The notes beneath the pieces are model-generated. The model was given only the letters and a program-made list of their open reading frames with translations. It was not told the origin of the DNA and searched no databases. A stretch of 59,928 bases of DNA from Glomus cerebriforme. Lineage: Eukaryota > Glomeromycota > Glomeromycetes > Glomerales > Glomeraceae. Positions 12,112 through 26,469 of this stretch are shown here, one piece after another (within the stretch, counting starts at the first letter, position 1; each line of letters starts with the position of its first letter). The position numbers and the translations under genes are program-made. Location: the NCBI GenBank assembly GCA_003550305.1, contig QKYT01000137.1, forward strand, positions 6,611-66,538. The letters run 5' to 3'.

Positions 12112-12338
12112 GTTTCAGCGAGTTTAGATATATATTATTGTTATTTTTTTAAAACTTTGAATTTATTTTATATAGATATTATAGATTATTGAATAAAAAT
12201 GAATATTTTACAAATTCTATTGGCCAAATTATTCCAGATCAACTAAATTGATCACGTTTTCTTAGCCGTTAATCTAAATCGTAAATAAGAATTTCTGGAT
12301 GGAGGGTTATTTTTTTTTTTTTTTTTTTACTGTAAGCC

Positions 12339-14079
12339 ATGGGAAGTCATACAAGTAAAGTCTCTGAAGCATTGTTTCATGAAATCCTTTCACAGTTTTC
12401 AGAAGAGGAAAAAGCTATTCTTTTGCAAGAATTCGGAGAGTTTGCTTCTGAAAATATAGACTTGCCTAATGAACAAAAACATGGAAAAAAACGTGGAACA
12501 GGAGTAACAGCTCTAAATATTAAAGTAAACTGACACTATTTGCCATTATGCATTTTAATTTTTAATAAATGCTTAATTCAAATTCTTTTCTTTTTTTGTA
12601 TTAGAATCATCTTCCTATCTTATTAGGTGAAAATTTAAAAGATGGATTTGTACAATATTTTCAAATACAATCAACATCGACTGGGAAACAAATTTCAGCG
12701 GAAAAATTAGAAAAGTTAATATTACAGCCTTCACCTTCTTTACTTATAACACAACTTGGATTTGTTTCCTCGATTCATAATTTAATTAAAACAATACCTT
12801 CAGAACAATCTCAAGCAGTTTATGTCACAGGTCACTTATATCAAGAGTCATTAAAAACCTTTATTCAAGAAGTTGTAAGAGCTTCGTTAGTTTATTGGTT
12901 TGAAGGTGCTTATATTTCTCAAACTGGTCAAGTTAAGAAATTGAAAAATAAAGGAAAAAAAGATTCTTATCTAGATTCGGATATTACTGGTTTAGTTGAT
13001 TATTTAATTTTATTTCCAAAATTAAAACATGGTGAACCTGAAGAAGATTCACTTTTCAATTTAATTAAAGAAGCAGAAATTGAAGGACATTTTAATCAAG
13101 GATATTTCATGGATTGGTATAATAAAAATACCTATTTTCAACATTTATTTAATATTTTGCTTAATCGTATATTCTTACGTAGAAATTTACCTCAAGATTC
13201 GATAAATGCTATAAGAACTTTAAGATTTGCAAATTCAATTTCTCCAGAAATCTTTTCCACATATAAACCAAATTTCTCAGAACTTTTAAATCCTTCGGAT
13301 TATTATGTTCTAAATAGTCATTTACCACCAGATTGTCGTATCACTACACATATTCTACTATTTTCCTCAGCAAGAGACGGTGATAGTTGGAGTACATTTA
13401 TTAATTCTATATTATATCAAGGGTCAACCTTTATTATAATAAAAGAAAAAGATGGTAATATATTTGGTGTATTTGCTTATGAAGATTGGGAACTTAAGCC
13501 GAATTGGTATGGAAATGAAAAGAATTTCTTATTTTCAATTAAGCCTAAATTGAGAGTGTTCCCTTCTACTGGTTATAATGATCATTACCAATATTTAAAT
13601 TATGGAACAAAAACTTTGCCTAATGGTAAGTTCAAATTTGAAAAATATCGTTCTTATTGATTTGAAATATTATTAATACATAATATATTTAAATTAGGTC
13701 TGGGAATAGGGGGACAGTTTGACTTTTGTGGATTATGGATCAATTCAGATATCATCAATGGTCATTCAATGGCAACACCGTTATCATCAACTTATAGTAG
13801 TCCACAATTATCGAAGAAACAAGAATTTAAGGTGGACGAGATCGAAGGTTTGTAATGAATTGATGATAATTTTTTTTTTTTTTGTAATATTAATTGAATT
13901 TCCTTCTAGTTTGGCTCGTTAAACCAACCGAAAAAGAACCCGATGAAATACCAAAAGGACCAAAAGGTTCTGCATTAGATAGGAATCCAGCAGAATTGGA
14001 ATTATTGGAAATGGCTACGAGTAAAAAAATGTATTCAAAGGATGTTAGAGAACCTAACTTGTTAATTGATGATGAATAA
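12339..14079 (+). CDS. TLDc-domain protein, MEAK7/TLDC1-like, 4 exons
   Basis: Exons 12339-12524, 12605-13625, 13698-13847 and 13910-14079 give 508 residues ending in TAA. The N-terminus MGSHTSKVSEALF has Gly2 and Ser6-like features of an N-myristoylation signal. A helical region follows. From about residue 285 there is a TLDc domain: LLNPSDYYVLNSHLPP, ITTHILLFSSARDGDSW, FGVFAYEDWELKPNWYGNE, GYNDHYQYLNYGTKTLPNG, then LGIGGQFDFCGLWIN across an intron. Myristoylated N-terminus, helices and C-terminal TLDc together match animal MEAK7 (TLDC1), a lysosomal mTOR-linked protein; TLDc proteins also bind V-ATPase. A fungal role is inference. The short C-terminal tail is acidic and lysine-rich. Confidence 0.85.
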
Positions 14080-14334
14080 ATCTAGCTGGTTAATTTTAAT
14101 GCTGCTAAATTTTGTCAATTTTTTTTATTTATAAAACCATCCAATCATGTAAATCAGGAATCAGCTGAATGAGCTGGTAATCTGATTGGCTAATACATAT
14201 ATTACTTTTTTTTTTTTTTTTTTAATTTGATCCAAACCAACCCTTTCAACTTTTCCTTCCTCTTTCATATACATTGCAAAAAGCAGTCTTCGTAAACAAA
14301 ATAAAATTTAATTTCAGATACATTTGAATAATCA

Positions 14335-14619
14335 ATGGTATTTTAAAAATCATTTATTGATCTAAAAATTTGTATTTAACTTTAGAATTGCTTAAAAACT
14401 AACATTTTGATTCGGTAGGACGCAAAACAACCGGTTAAACTCGCAAAAGTCATTAAAGTACTCGGCCGTACTGGTTCTCGAGGTGGTGTAACTCAAGTTA
14501 GAGTTGAATTCATGGATGATTCAACCCGTTCAATTATTCGTAACGTTAAAGGACCAGTCCGCGAAAACGATATCTTGTGCCTTTTGGAATCTGAACGTGA
14601 AGCAAGACGTCTTCGTTAA
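14335..14619 (+). CDS. RPS28: Ribosomal protein eS28, intron directly after the start codon
   Basis: Small-subunit ribosomal protein at the mRNA exit region. The ATG at 14335-14337 is exon 1 by itself. A GT-AG intron of 81 bp (14338-14418) follows, and exon 2 (14419-14619) encodes [19 protein letters not shown] and so on to [12 protein letters not shown], then TAA. The 67-residue product equals the family length and matches eS28 throughout ([20 protein letters not shown]). An intron right after the start codon is common in ribosomal protein genes. The upstream ATG assignment is inferred from the splice and the conserved N-terminus. Confidence 0.93.
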
Positions 14620-15001
14620 AATCAATAAATTCTATAATCATGTTTATTTATGGACTAATAGGACTGATTTATTGTAGGGATCTATACTGAAAAGATATTG
14701 TTGTTATTTGGTTATTAGTAAAATCGTAAAGTAATTCCTTATGATGAAAATATAATCATTTTGAAATATAGTCTGCAAATTAATTTGTTTAATTTTTTTG
14801 TAAAAAAAAAAATGTATACTTTTTTTAATGTACTTTGCTAAAATTTGTTGACAGTGTCTAATAAGCTGGCAAGAATTAAAAAAAAAGTTCAATTTGATAT
14901 ATAAGCGATAATAAAATAAGAAAATCATCTACTTTTTGTTGTATATTTCATGACTTTTTTCGTACATAATAAAGAGGAAAAAAAAATTATAGTAAATAAA
15001 T

Positions 15002-18090
<3,089 letters not shown>

Positions 18091-19615
18091 CCTTTAGACG
18101 GTTTTTACGCGTCAGAGTAAAAATGAAGGTATAAAGTTAAGAATTTTCGTGTTAGATAATTTTATCAGGATAATATAATAAATTTTTTAAGACCAACCGA
18201 AAATACGAACGAGTTTGACAGTCATCTAAACTTGTCTAGCCATAATTTATTTTTCACTACATAAACTACATACATAAATTTTATGTGGCTTGTGCTGTGT
18301 GATGCTGCAAGCTGATTCTCGTATAACCAATAGTTGATCTGATTTAACCAATTACATGTAAAATAGTTCTTTGACCTTCTTTCGTAAAACAATGTTCTTA
18401 CAGAAAATATTTATTTTTTATGTAATAATCTCATATGATGTAAAATAAAAATTGATCTTTTTTCTTTCATCTCGAATCACTATGAGTCTTTTAAAGGAGA
18501 TTTTTCTTTTACCTCCCCAGTCAAATGAGGGACCTTGTACTGGTTGACAGTAATGTGGCGCAACAATCATCATTAGCCACGAAATTAAGATAAAAAAAAA
18601 TAAAATGATTTAGTACTGTATTATTACAAAAGATTCATGAATAATAAGCTAATTTGATGAAAATTAATGTCTGAGTATTCCATAACTGTGCAACCTTCAA
18701 AAGTTAATTACTAAAATCTCTGTACAAGAAAAAACGCGTTTCATTATAAAAATGAAAAAAAGATGCGGGATTATTACTGGATAAACCCTAGAAACAGGTT
18801 AGAGATTTCCCCTGCTACATAAGTCTATCGCACGTGATTTAAACAAGAAGAGCCTGGCCAATATAAACCATCATATGATCAATTTCCGAAGCTCTTCGAA
18901 CAATTCACACATTCAATATTGCTTTATTATAACCGAACAAAGTAAAAAAAAAAAAAACTGTGTTAAATCGAGATTTCGAATTAGTTCTTTCTTATAAGTT
19001 ATTCTTTAAAAATCATGTTCCGTAATTTTTGTTATTTTAACATTTATATATTAAATCCACGGATATGGTAGGCCAACAGTTTAATATATTCTATTGTTAG
19101 TCTGGAAGTCAAGGTACGTTAAGTTAATTTATTTAATAATAGTACCTTTTTTCCAGACTTTGCACGCGTTTTTCATCGTAATTATTGTTTACTCCATGTA
19201 ATATATATATAATATTAAAAAGATGGATACATATGTCAAAAGTATTTAATAAGAATTAAAATCATTAAATAGGTACTTATGTAATTTTTAACTTTCATCA
19301 GATAAAAATTAAAGTAATTTGAGATATTATTTCTCAAAGATCTAATTTTAAATAAGCTAATTTAAATAAGATAAAATTCAGTTTTACAAATAATAATAAA
19401 AAAAAAATTAGAGAAAGAAAAATAAATAATTTTGTGGTGTGAGGAACAATTAAATAATAATTTCACCCATATTACTAACACGCATCCGTGTCAATAACTC
19501 AACCTTTCGGTGATAAGCAAATATTATCTATGATATCCTTGATTAATTTAATTATAAGAAGTCTAGTGGTCATTAATTTTCAAAGATTTCTGATCATAAT
19601 GATCCCTCTATTTTT
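18091..19615. other. Intergenic region between Miro and the carboxylate carrier
   Basis: About 1.5 kb between the 5' end of the Miro gene and the 3' end of the carrier gene. A 46-codon minus-strand frame starts at 18570 (MIVAPHYCQPVQGPSFDWGG, then a possible GTAAAA donor). It looks more protein-like than its surroundings but could not be assigned. Around 18840-19150 there is a CACGTG motif, a TATAAA-like string and plausible splice sites (CAAG/GTACGT, TTCCAG), which could mark a small or non-coding transcript. No gene is claimed. Confidence 0.35.
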
Positions 19616-20844
19616 CTAGATTGATTCTTCAAAAACACCAAACCAACCTTTTTGAGAAATCAAATCCAAATATATCTTAATTTTCTCATAAGAAGCGAAA
19701 GTGACTGCCTGACCAACACCCACACGCATCAAACGAGGGAAAAGACCTTTATACAAAGCCAAATAACCTTCTTTTTTGATGAGTTCTGTAGTCACTGATT
19801 TGAATCTAGCCCAACCTTTTTCATGGCTACTCGAGCGCTGAATACGAGTCTTAATGGTATCAATTGGTGCGTTTGCAATAGGACCTAAAAATATTTTAAA
19901 CATATAAGTATCTTTTCGCCAAAAACTTAAGAGTGAAAAAAAAGGTTTAAGAAAGTTTACCCATAGCACCACTTATACCACCCATTAATAAATGTTGATA
20001 AGTTGGCAATTCTTGACCATCTTTAGTGTTCTGTAGTTTTTTCATCTGTTTTTTCATTTCTTGATAAACAGTGAAATTTACAGCTTGATTTGTAGCTTGT
20101 CGAAGAGCAGTTAGAGCTACACCTTTATATAACGCTTGAACACCTTCTTCCTTTAATATAGTATATGCAGCATGAGCTGCGTTGCGATACTTTGGAATGT
20201 CCAAAGGATCAGTCATTGAATGACGTTGGGCTTGTAAACGGATTTTTATGACATCCATTGGAGTAACAACAAGTACAGCCTCTGTGATGCCTGCGCCAAG
20301 ACCAGCTATGTAATATATGAAAAAAGATCAAAGATAATGGATTAATAAATGATGATCTGATCATCGATAATCCATGATTCCTTGCGTAGATCAAATCATC
20401 AATTTTAGATTAGATCGTTGGAGATGGTGATGACATACAAAAAAATGTAGCAGTGGTTGAAACTTTGCCAGTTTTTTTATTCGCCAGAAAACCTTTATAT
20501 GCTTCAAAACTGGAGAAACGAATAGCCATCTTCGGTACAATTCCTGTTACTACGGCACCAATACCCTTATAGAAGGCGAAAACGGATTCTTTACTTGCAA
20601 TATTAAAAGCAACTTTAAGAAAGCCTGGTCTTGGACTCTAATAAAAAAAAATAACCGATTCAATTGTGGATCATATAAAAAAATTCAGAAGAATTTTTGA
20701 TATTTTGATACTCACCCTCTTACTTAACTGCATTCTCACTTTTATGGTATCTAAAGGATGACAACATAATGATTCACATAATCCAGCACATCCGCCAGCT
20801 AAGAAATGCGTTGAAAGGTTTTTTTTGTCGCCAGTTTTCGACAT
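19616..20844 (-). CDS. SFC1: Mitochondrial succinate/fumarate carrier, SFC1/ACR1-like, 4 exons
   Basis: Inner-membrane carrier of the SLC25 family. Exons 20844-20716, 20637-20439, 20305-19961 and 19884-19616 give 313 residues, stop TAG. The three carrier repeats are seen with signatures HPLDTIKVRMQ, TPMDVIKIRLQAQ and APIDTIKTRIQ. Diagnostic stretches match yeast Sfc1: AGLCESLCCHPLDTIKV, GIVPKMAIRFSSFEAYK, GLGAGITEAVLVV, LYKGVALTALRQATNQ and GQAVTFASYEKIK. In yeast the carrier exchanges cytosolic succinate for mitochondrial fumarate, supporting growth on C2 compounds and gluconeogenesis. That fits a fungus fed lipid by its host, though this is inference. One exon junction (20439/20305) was set by phase and homology. 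Confidence 0.92.
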
Positions 20845-21253
20845 TATGAATTATGACGTTGAAAGATATTTTTTATTAAAAAAAAAAATAAAAGAAAAAT
20901 AGGTGCAGATTTTTTTTTCAGGGAATTTTATAAAAAAAAAAAAAATCTACCAAAAATTTAAAGGTATCGTCCGAAAGATCGTTACACAATGAATTTAATC
21001 TAGCCATAATCATATGTTGACACTTTATATATTTAGAGTCATGTGATTTATACCTAAGCTTCTATAAATGATAAGGTTTCATTTCGTAATTTTTCGGAAT
21101 CATCTTTTGTTTGATAATCAATAATTCTTTGATTTTTTTTTCCGCAACTAATTTTGAAAAAAAAAAATAACGGTAAAATTAACGTAAGTGTAAATCTTTT
21201 TTTTTTTGTCATATAAATCTAATTTAAGAAAAATGTAGCCTTAACATTTTTTT

Positions 21254-21336
21254 GGTGACAGTGAGATTCGAACTCACGCCCCATTGCTGAGACTGCGACC
21301 TGAACGCAGCGCCTTAGACCACTCGGCCATGTCACC
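21254..21336 (-). tRNA. tRNA-Leu (anticodon CAG)
   Basis: On the minus strand an 83-nt type II tRNA folds: acceptor GGTGACA pairs with TGTCACC; the D-arm contains GGCCGAGTGGTCTAAGGC. The anticodon stem CTGCG/CGCAG encloses the loop TTCAGGT (anticodon CAG). A long variable arm follows, and the T-arm is GTGAG-TTCGAAT-CTCAC. No intron. Pol III A and B boxes are internal. A T-rich run lies just downstream as terminator (21247-21253). Confidence 0.95.
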
Positions 21337-21339
21337 TTT

Positions 21340-22100
21340 ATAGCAAGATTTTTTGAGTTTGAAAAAACTTTAAATAATTTAACAATTATAAGAATTTCAA
21401 GGAATAGAAACTCATATTATCATATAGTTAAACATTTATCTTCATTTTGTTGGCGCAGCAAAAGAATTTGCCATTTACATTTTTCCCTTTTTTGTTATAT
21501 ATAATAAAAATTTGAGAATTTTTCTTATAATATTGTGATTATAATAAATAAACTTTAATATTAATGGGTAAATTATTAAAAAAAATTTATTTCTATTTAT
21601 GTGAATAATTTTTTTATATTTTCTTTTAATTTGCCTTATGAAATTCTATATTACAGTTTTCAATAATCATTTGGAAATAATTTATAATTGTGTAATAAAA
21701 GCTGAAAAGTATTTTAAAAAAGTAACATAATACAGCATTTTAATAGGATATTTTTTTTGTAACTTTAGAAATTTACATTGATGAAGTAATTTTAACTTTA
21801 GTTAGTTTTAGTAAAAAAGGTTTATATTATATAAATGAATGATTATTAATAATAAATATTTAACCTTCTAAGGTCTTTTTTTTTTATTTTTAAAGTTTTT
21901 TGCTTTTAATTAAGTAGAAATAAGTAAAGAAAAATTTGAAATGCATATTAATATTTATATTTATTTAAATCGCTTTATAAAATACAATTCTTTTTTTATT
22001 TATATTGCATTTTTTTTATTTATTTCTAATTTAAATGCATTTTTTATTTAATACTATTACTATCTTATAATTGAAAATAAAACAATTAAACATATAAATA
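21340..22100. other. AT-rich spacer, no gene
   Basis: Almost entirely A and T with short homopolymers. I see no coding region or structured element until the inverted-repeat block begins near 22105. Confidence 0.5.
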
Positions 22101-22106
22101 CCTACA

Positions 22107-22545
22107 CTAGTCAAAATAATCTATTTTGGCTAAATTGATTTTAGGCTGAATTATGCTCTAATGATGATCAAAATCTATGTTACTCTTCAGGTACTATTCG
22201 AATGTAGATTTTGATTAAACTTATATTAAATTTCATAATAACCAATTAGTTAATATTCAAGCAAATATCTAACAATTCGTTATATTAAATTTTGTAACTT
22301 TTAAACTAACATTTGGTAGTCAATACACTAATACAAATGTAATAATAGTAATTATTAATTTATTTATTAATATATAAATAATACAATACAAATACAATAC
22401 AAATAAAAAATTTTAAACGAAATTTAATGCAATATATTGTCTGACAAAATAATTTAGTTATTCTATAATTTGATTAAAATTTTTAAAAAATAAATAAAAT
22501 AAAGTTAAAAATACCATCATAAATTATACTGAAACTTGTAATAAA
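22107..22545. repeat. Partial or flanking foldback unit
   Basis: Begins with cactagtcaaaa, the exact reverse complement of the end of the neighbouring inverted repeat (ttttgactagtg at 23076-23087). It contains its own small foldback: gatcaaaatctatgtta against aatgtagattttgatt with a caggtac centre. It may be an older, eroded copy of the same family, or the outer part of one larger element 22107-23087. Confidence 0.35.
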
Positions 22546-23087
22546 CACTGGTCAAAAACTGATCTATCTTACAGATATCTTACAGATAACTTATAAATAT
22601 TGGATACCCAAAATGCAAAAAATCTGCTATACATCAGGTACCTAATATGTATACTATAGAATTAAAAAATATAATTTATTAATTATCTCGCTATTCAGTA
22701 ATCATAAAAAGATGAAATATAGTTCATTCAATTCATCTCACTGAGACGTATCGAATAGTACTAATTTCACATTTTTAGGTGTAATAGATGCTGAGATATT
22801 TGATAAATCGTAAAAAAATAAACAAAAAATGCAATATCTCGATATTTATCATACCTAGAAATGCAAAATTAGTACCATTCAATACGTCTCAGTGAGATGA
22901 ATCGAATGAGCTATATTTCATCTTTTTATGATTACTGGATAGCGAGATAATTAATAAATTGTATTTTTTAATTTTATAGTATACATATTAGGTACCCGAT
23001 GTATAGCAGATTTTCTGCATTTTGGATACCTGATATTTATAAGTTATCTGTAAGATATCTGTAAGATAGATCAGTTTTTGACTAGTG
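22546..23087. repeat. Long near-perfect inverted repeat (foldback element)
   Basis: Two arms of about 240 bp face each other around a short centre near 22815. The left arm starts cactggtcaaaaactg and the right arm ends cagtttttgactagtg. By eye the arms agree at roughly nine positions in ten or better, including a shared block around aatcataaaaagatgaa. There is no coding sequence inside. It is best explained as a non-autonomous foldback transposon or a hairpin RNA locus. No certain target-site duplication was found. Confidence 0.7.
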
Positions 23088-23897
23088 AAATATTCTGAAT
23101 CTTTTGCTCTAGTTTTTAAAGATTTATTATATTCATAATAATTATTAAAATATTCATTGAATTATTCATCATTTTTTTCTGCATAGGAAGTAATAATGGA
23201 AAAAACTGGTATTTGTTACCATAAAATTTTAGTATAATAATCTGAATATTATCAAAAAAAATATTCAAATGGTAGAGAAGAAAGTTGAGATAGAATATGA
23301 TGTATATATAAAATTATTATTAATTGAATTTTATATGAATGCATATGTATTAATTAATAGTTTATTTCAGTGATGAGTTTTGGACTTGTCCAATTGTTTT
23401 TTTCAATTGGACAGTTTTGGACTGTTCAAAATTGTCCAAAACTATCCAAAACTGTCCAAAACCCATATTTGGTAAATTATAGATTGATCAGATAATCTTT
23501 TTTTCTTTTTGCTCTATATTCTAGGTTTTCAATCACTTTATTTTCATCTACACCACATTATTCATGTCACGTAATAGCGGAGGTCATCCTAGACTCCTAG
23601 ACATATACTTTTTATATATATAACAGTCTTAAAAAAAACTAATGTAGGAAATAAAGAATGTCAATGTATTTGCAAAGCTTGTGTTGAAGTTTTAAAAGAC
23701 GAAACTAAACCTATATTAAATAGAAAGGAAAGAGTTCATAAACATTTAGCAAATTATGAGTACTTTTGGACTAAATATGGTAAAGAAGCAGAAGATATAC
23801 TTGGAAATTGTGATGTAGAAGAAACACTATTGGCTAAACATATATGACTTGATAGTAAGTATTCTTTTTAAAATTAATTTATTTATTTAAAAAAAAG

Positions 23898-24116
23898 ATT
23901 ATAGGTTTTTATTTTCTGTGCACCAGCACAGAGTGCACTGTGTGATATATAATGATGACAAATAGGATTTTTACACCAAAAAAAACTAAGTTCAAAAAAT
24001 AAACGGTAAAAATTAAACACGGTGAGGTGACGTAAGATGACACCTAACCCTAACCTAACCCTAACTCCACTAGGGTGCATTCTATGTGGAGTGCGCAAAA
24101 TACAAATTCCTATAAT
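23898..24116. mobile_element. MITE in the hAT intron, carrying telomere-like repeats
   Basis: Imperfect terminal inverted repeats of over 25 bp begin attatagg on each side (left attataggtttttatttt; right, reverse complemented, attataggaatttgtatttt). The inside shares phrases (gacaaataggattt, ctaagttc, ggtgacg/ggtgtgac) with the element at 26576-26803, so they appear to be one family. It sits wholly within the transposase intron, so it need not have disrupted the protein. Confidence 0.55.
24043..24066. repeat. Short interstitial telomere-like repeat
   Basis: cctaaccctaacctaaccct followed by aact: about four units of CCCTAA, two of them one base short. The reverse strand reads as TTAGGG-type repeats, the usual fungal telomere unit. 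It lies inside a MITE, so it was most likely carried by the element or captured during repair, not a chromosome end. Confidence 0.7.
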
Positions 24117-26469
24117 TAATTATTTATTGTATTTACAGATGATAATACTTCTATTACAAGTTTTCATATAGACTCTATATTAACTTCATTTAATTCAAGT
24201 CGTCATTTCTCTTTTAAATCAAGCATTTTTACTGAAAAATTCCAATAGCCATTAATATCTAAATATCTTGTATGTATGTGACCTTAATAAATCTGAAATA
24301 TCTATATTTCATGATTTTTTAATTAGAATGATAGTATTTAATGGTTGGACCTTTCAATGGGTTAATGATTCTTCAATATGAGCTTTCTTTTATTGGTTAA
24401 ATTCAAAGTTAAAATTACCTGATTGAAAGCAACTACCTAGTCCAATATTAAACCAAGCTATTGATAATATTGAAAATATTCACAAGAAAAAGTTAAATCA
24501 AGTACATGAGCAAGCTGGTATTACTCTCTCATTTGATGGCTGAAAAAATATTATAAATCAAGAATTGCTTGGAATTATAATTATATTGCCTTCTGGAGAA
24601 ACATTAGTATGGAAAATAATTGATATAAGTAGGCAAAGAGAACATGCAATTGATGTAATACCACATGTTGAAGAAATGTTAATGGACCTGAAAAACTAAT
24701 CAATTAAAGTAACAGCAATTGTAAGTGATAGTGCTGCAGCATATGCTTCAGCACGATAAGTTAATTTTTATTTTAGTATTATTGTTTAAATTAATATTTG
24801 GTTTTTAATTTTAATACAATTTATTTCATTTATTTTTTATTTAGGTGTCAACTTCATTTCAAATATTCCCAATATGTTTTTTTGCCTTATTTTACGCATC
24901 AATATGCAACTTGGCAGTTGGAAAAATCTTTAAAGAATCTAGTATTTTGAAAAATACATCCATTAATGCTGTCAAATTAGTTCTTTATTTTAATTATCCT
25001 AATAATATTTATTTTATTAGAAAATTAAGAACTATTCAAAAGAACTTTATTCAAAATATTATGCAATAATAAAACCTGGAGATACAAGATGAAATTCTTA
25101 CTATGATTATTATAAAAGCTTAATTCGAACTAAACAAGCATTAAGAGTAAGTTAGTTTTACCAGATTAGTAAATAATATAATGTTGTTAACTTNATAAGT
25201 AAATAAAACTAACATTATTCTTTTTTTTAAAAAAAAATAGAATTTAGTTACAAGATATGAAATTCCTGATGAAGTGTCTTCTTCTACCACAAAATTATAT
25301 CTTCTAGCTAATATCTGTCAAATAATTATAGATGATTTATTTTGGTTACACATTTCTTAACTTTCAAAATTAATACAATCTTATTGTGAAGCACTTGATA
25401 AATTATAGGCAGATAAAGCTCGTCTATCTGATGTTGCACTATTTTTTGGATATTTTATTAGGTTTTGGGAACAAAATTCAGATTGACCCTTTGTTGAAGG
25501 CATGATTTCATATCTTGAAAAATGTTGGAAAGATTGGGAGCAACTATTATTATTACTTGCTCTAGTACTCCATCCCAAATATCATCTTAATAAATTTAAT
25601 CCAGATTTGAAAACATTTAATTTTGTAACAATAGGAATCTGGCTTAAATATTATTACAAGGTATGGTCATTTAATAGATCAATAAAATTACTTGCTCAAT
25701 TTGAATCCTATCAAATAAAGAAAGCATCTTTTAATGATGAGACATATACACAATTTGGGATGATATTTTAGCATATTGGTACTATTACTTTACAATGTGT
25801 AAGGAATTAGGTTTTGTTACTACAAAAATTTTTAGTATTTGTGTGAACTCAGTATCAGTTGAAAGATTATTTTCATCAATGGGATTTCTCCATACCTCTC
25901 GAAGGAATAAATTAAAGGTATAATTATTATAATGAATTTTATTTATTTTTTATTATATAAACTTATTTATTTATTAATTATTTAGCATGATAAAGTTATA
26001 ACCATAGCTCAGCTTTGAGCAGATATTCATCAATCTGAAAATGAAAAGAAAAGAAAACGTGAATCTGAAAATTTAAAAGTAAATAATGCACTACCAATTG
26101 GAGAAGAAATAATTAATTTAGAATTACAAAATAATATTGAAAGCAAGAATACTTGAAGATGATTCTCAAAATAATTACATAATAACTATACAAGAGTGAG
26201 AGAAAAGATTAGGGGAGTGGAATGAACTATTAATTGAAGAAGAAAGAATGCAAAGTTTAGATATTACAGAAGATTCTGATGAACTTAATAATAATGAATT
26301 ATTAAGTTCATACATTCATCCTGCTATTGATATTAATGCAAAATGGAATTTACGTAATGTTTTTATTATAGAATTAAAAAGGCCAGAATATATATCTATA
26401 TCTTCCGAATTCAATTAATTTGTATAATTTTTTTTAGTTAATAACAATTATTAATAAATAATAAAGCTA

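Larger units (their letters stand above)
23564..26420 (+). pseudogene. hAT transposase, inactivated by nonsense changes
   Basis: Starts near MSRNSGGHPRLLD, then a zinc-finger-like region (CQCICKACVEVLK, with VHKHLANYEYFW). An intron (about 23852-24139) holds a MITE. Then the RNase H-like core: FNGWTFQWVNDS, GITLSFDG, SGETLVWKIID and VSDSAAAYASA. Further on are WEQLLLLLALVLHPKYH and the C-terminal dimerisation block VSVERLFSSMGFLHTSRRNK. At least nine stops are seen. Six are TGA at expected Trp codons (24379, 24424, 24541, 25090, 25484, 26197); others are TAA at 25358, TAG at 25406 and TGA at 26015 where Gln or Arg fits. All are C-to-T or G-to-A on one strand. Not functional. Confidence 0.8.

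Noticed and set aside
20209..20394. Minus-strand frame of 61 codons beginning MIYARNHG
   Set aside because: It reads through the intron and the wrong frame of the carboxylate carrier gene.
24043..24066. Chromosome end
   Set aside because: The telomere-like tract is only about four units long and lies inside a MITE with sequence on both sides.
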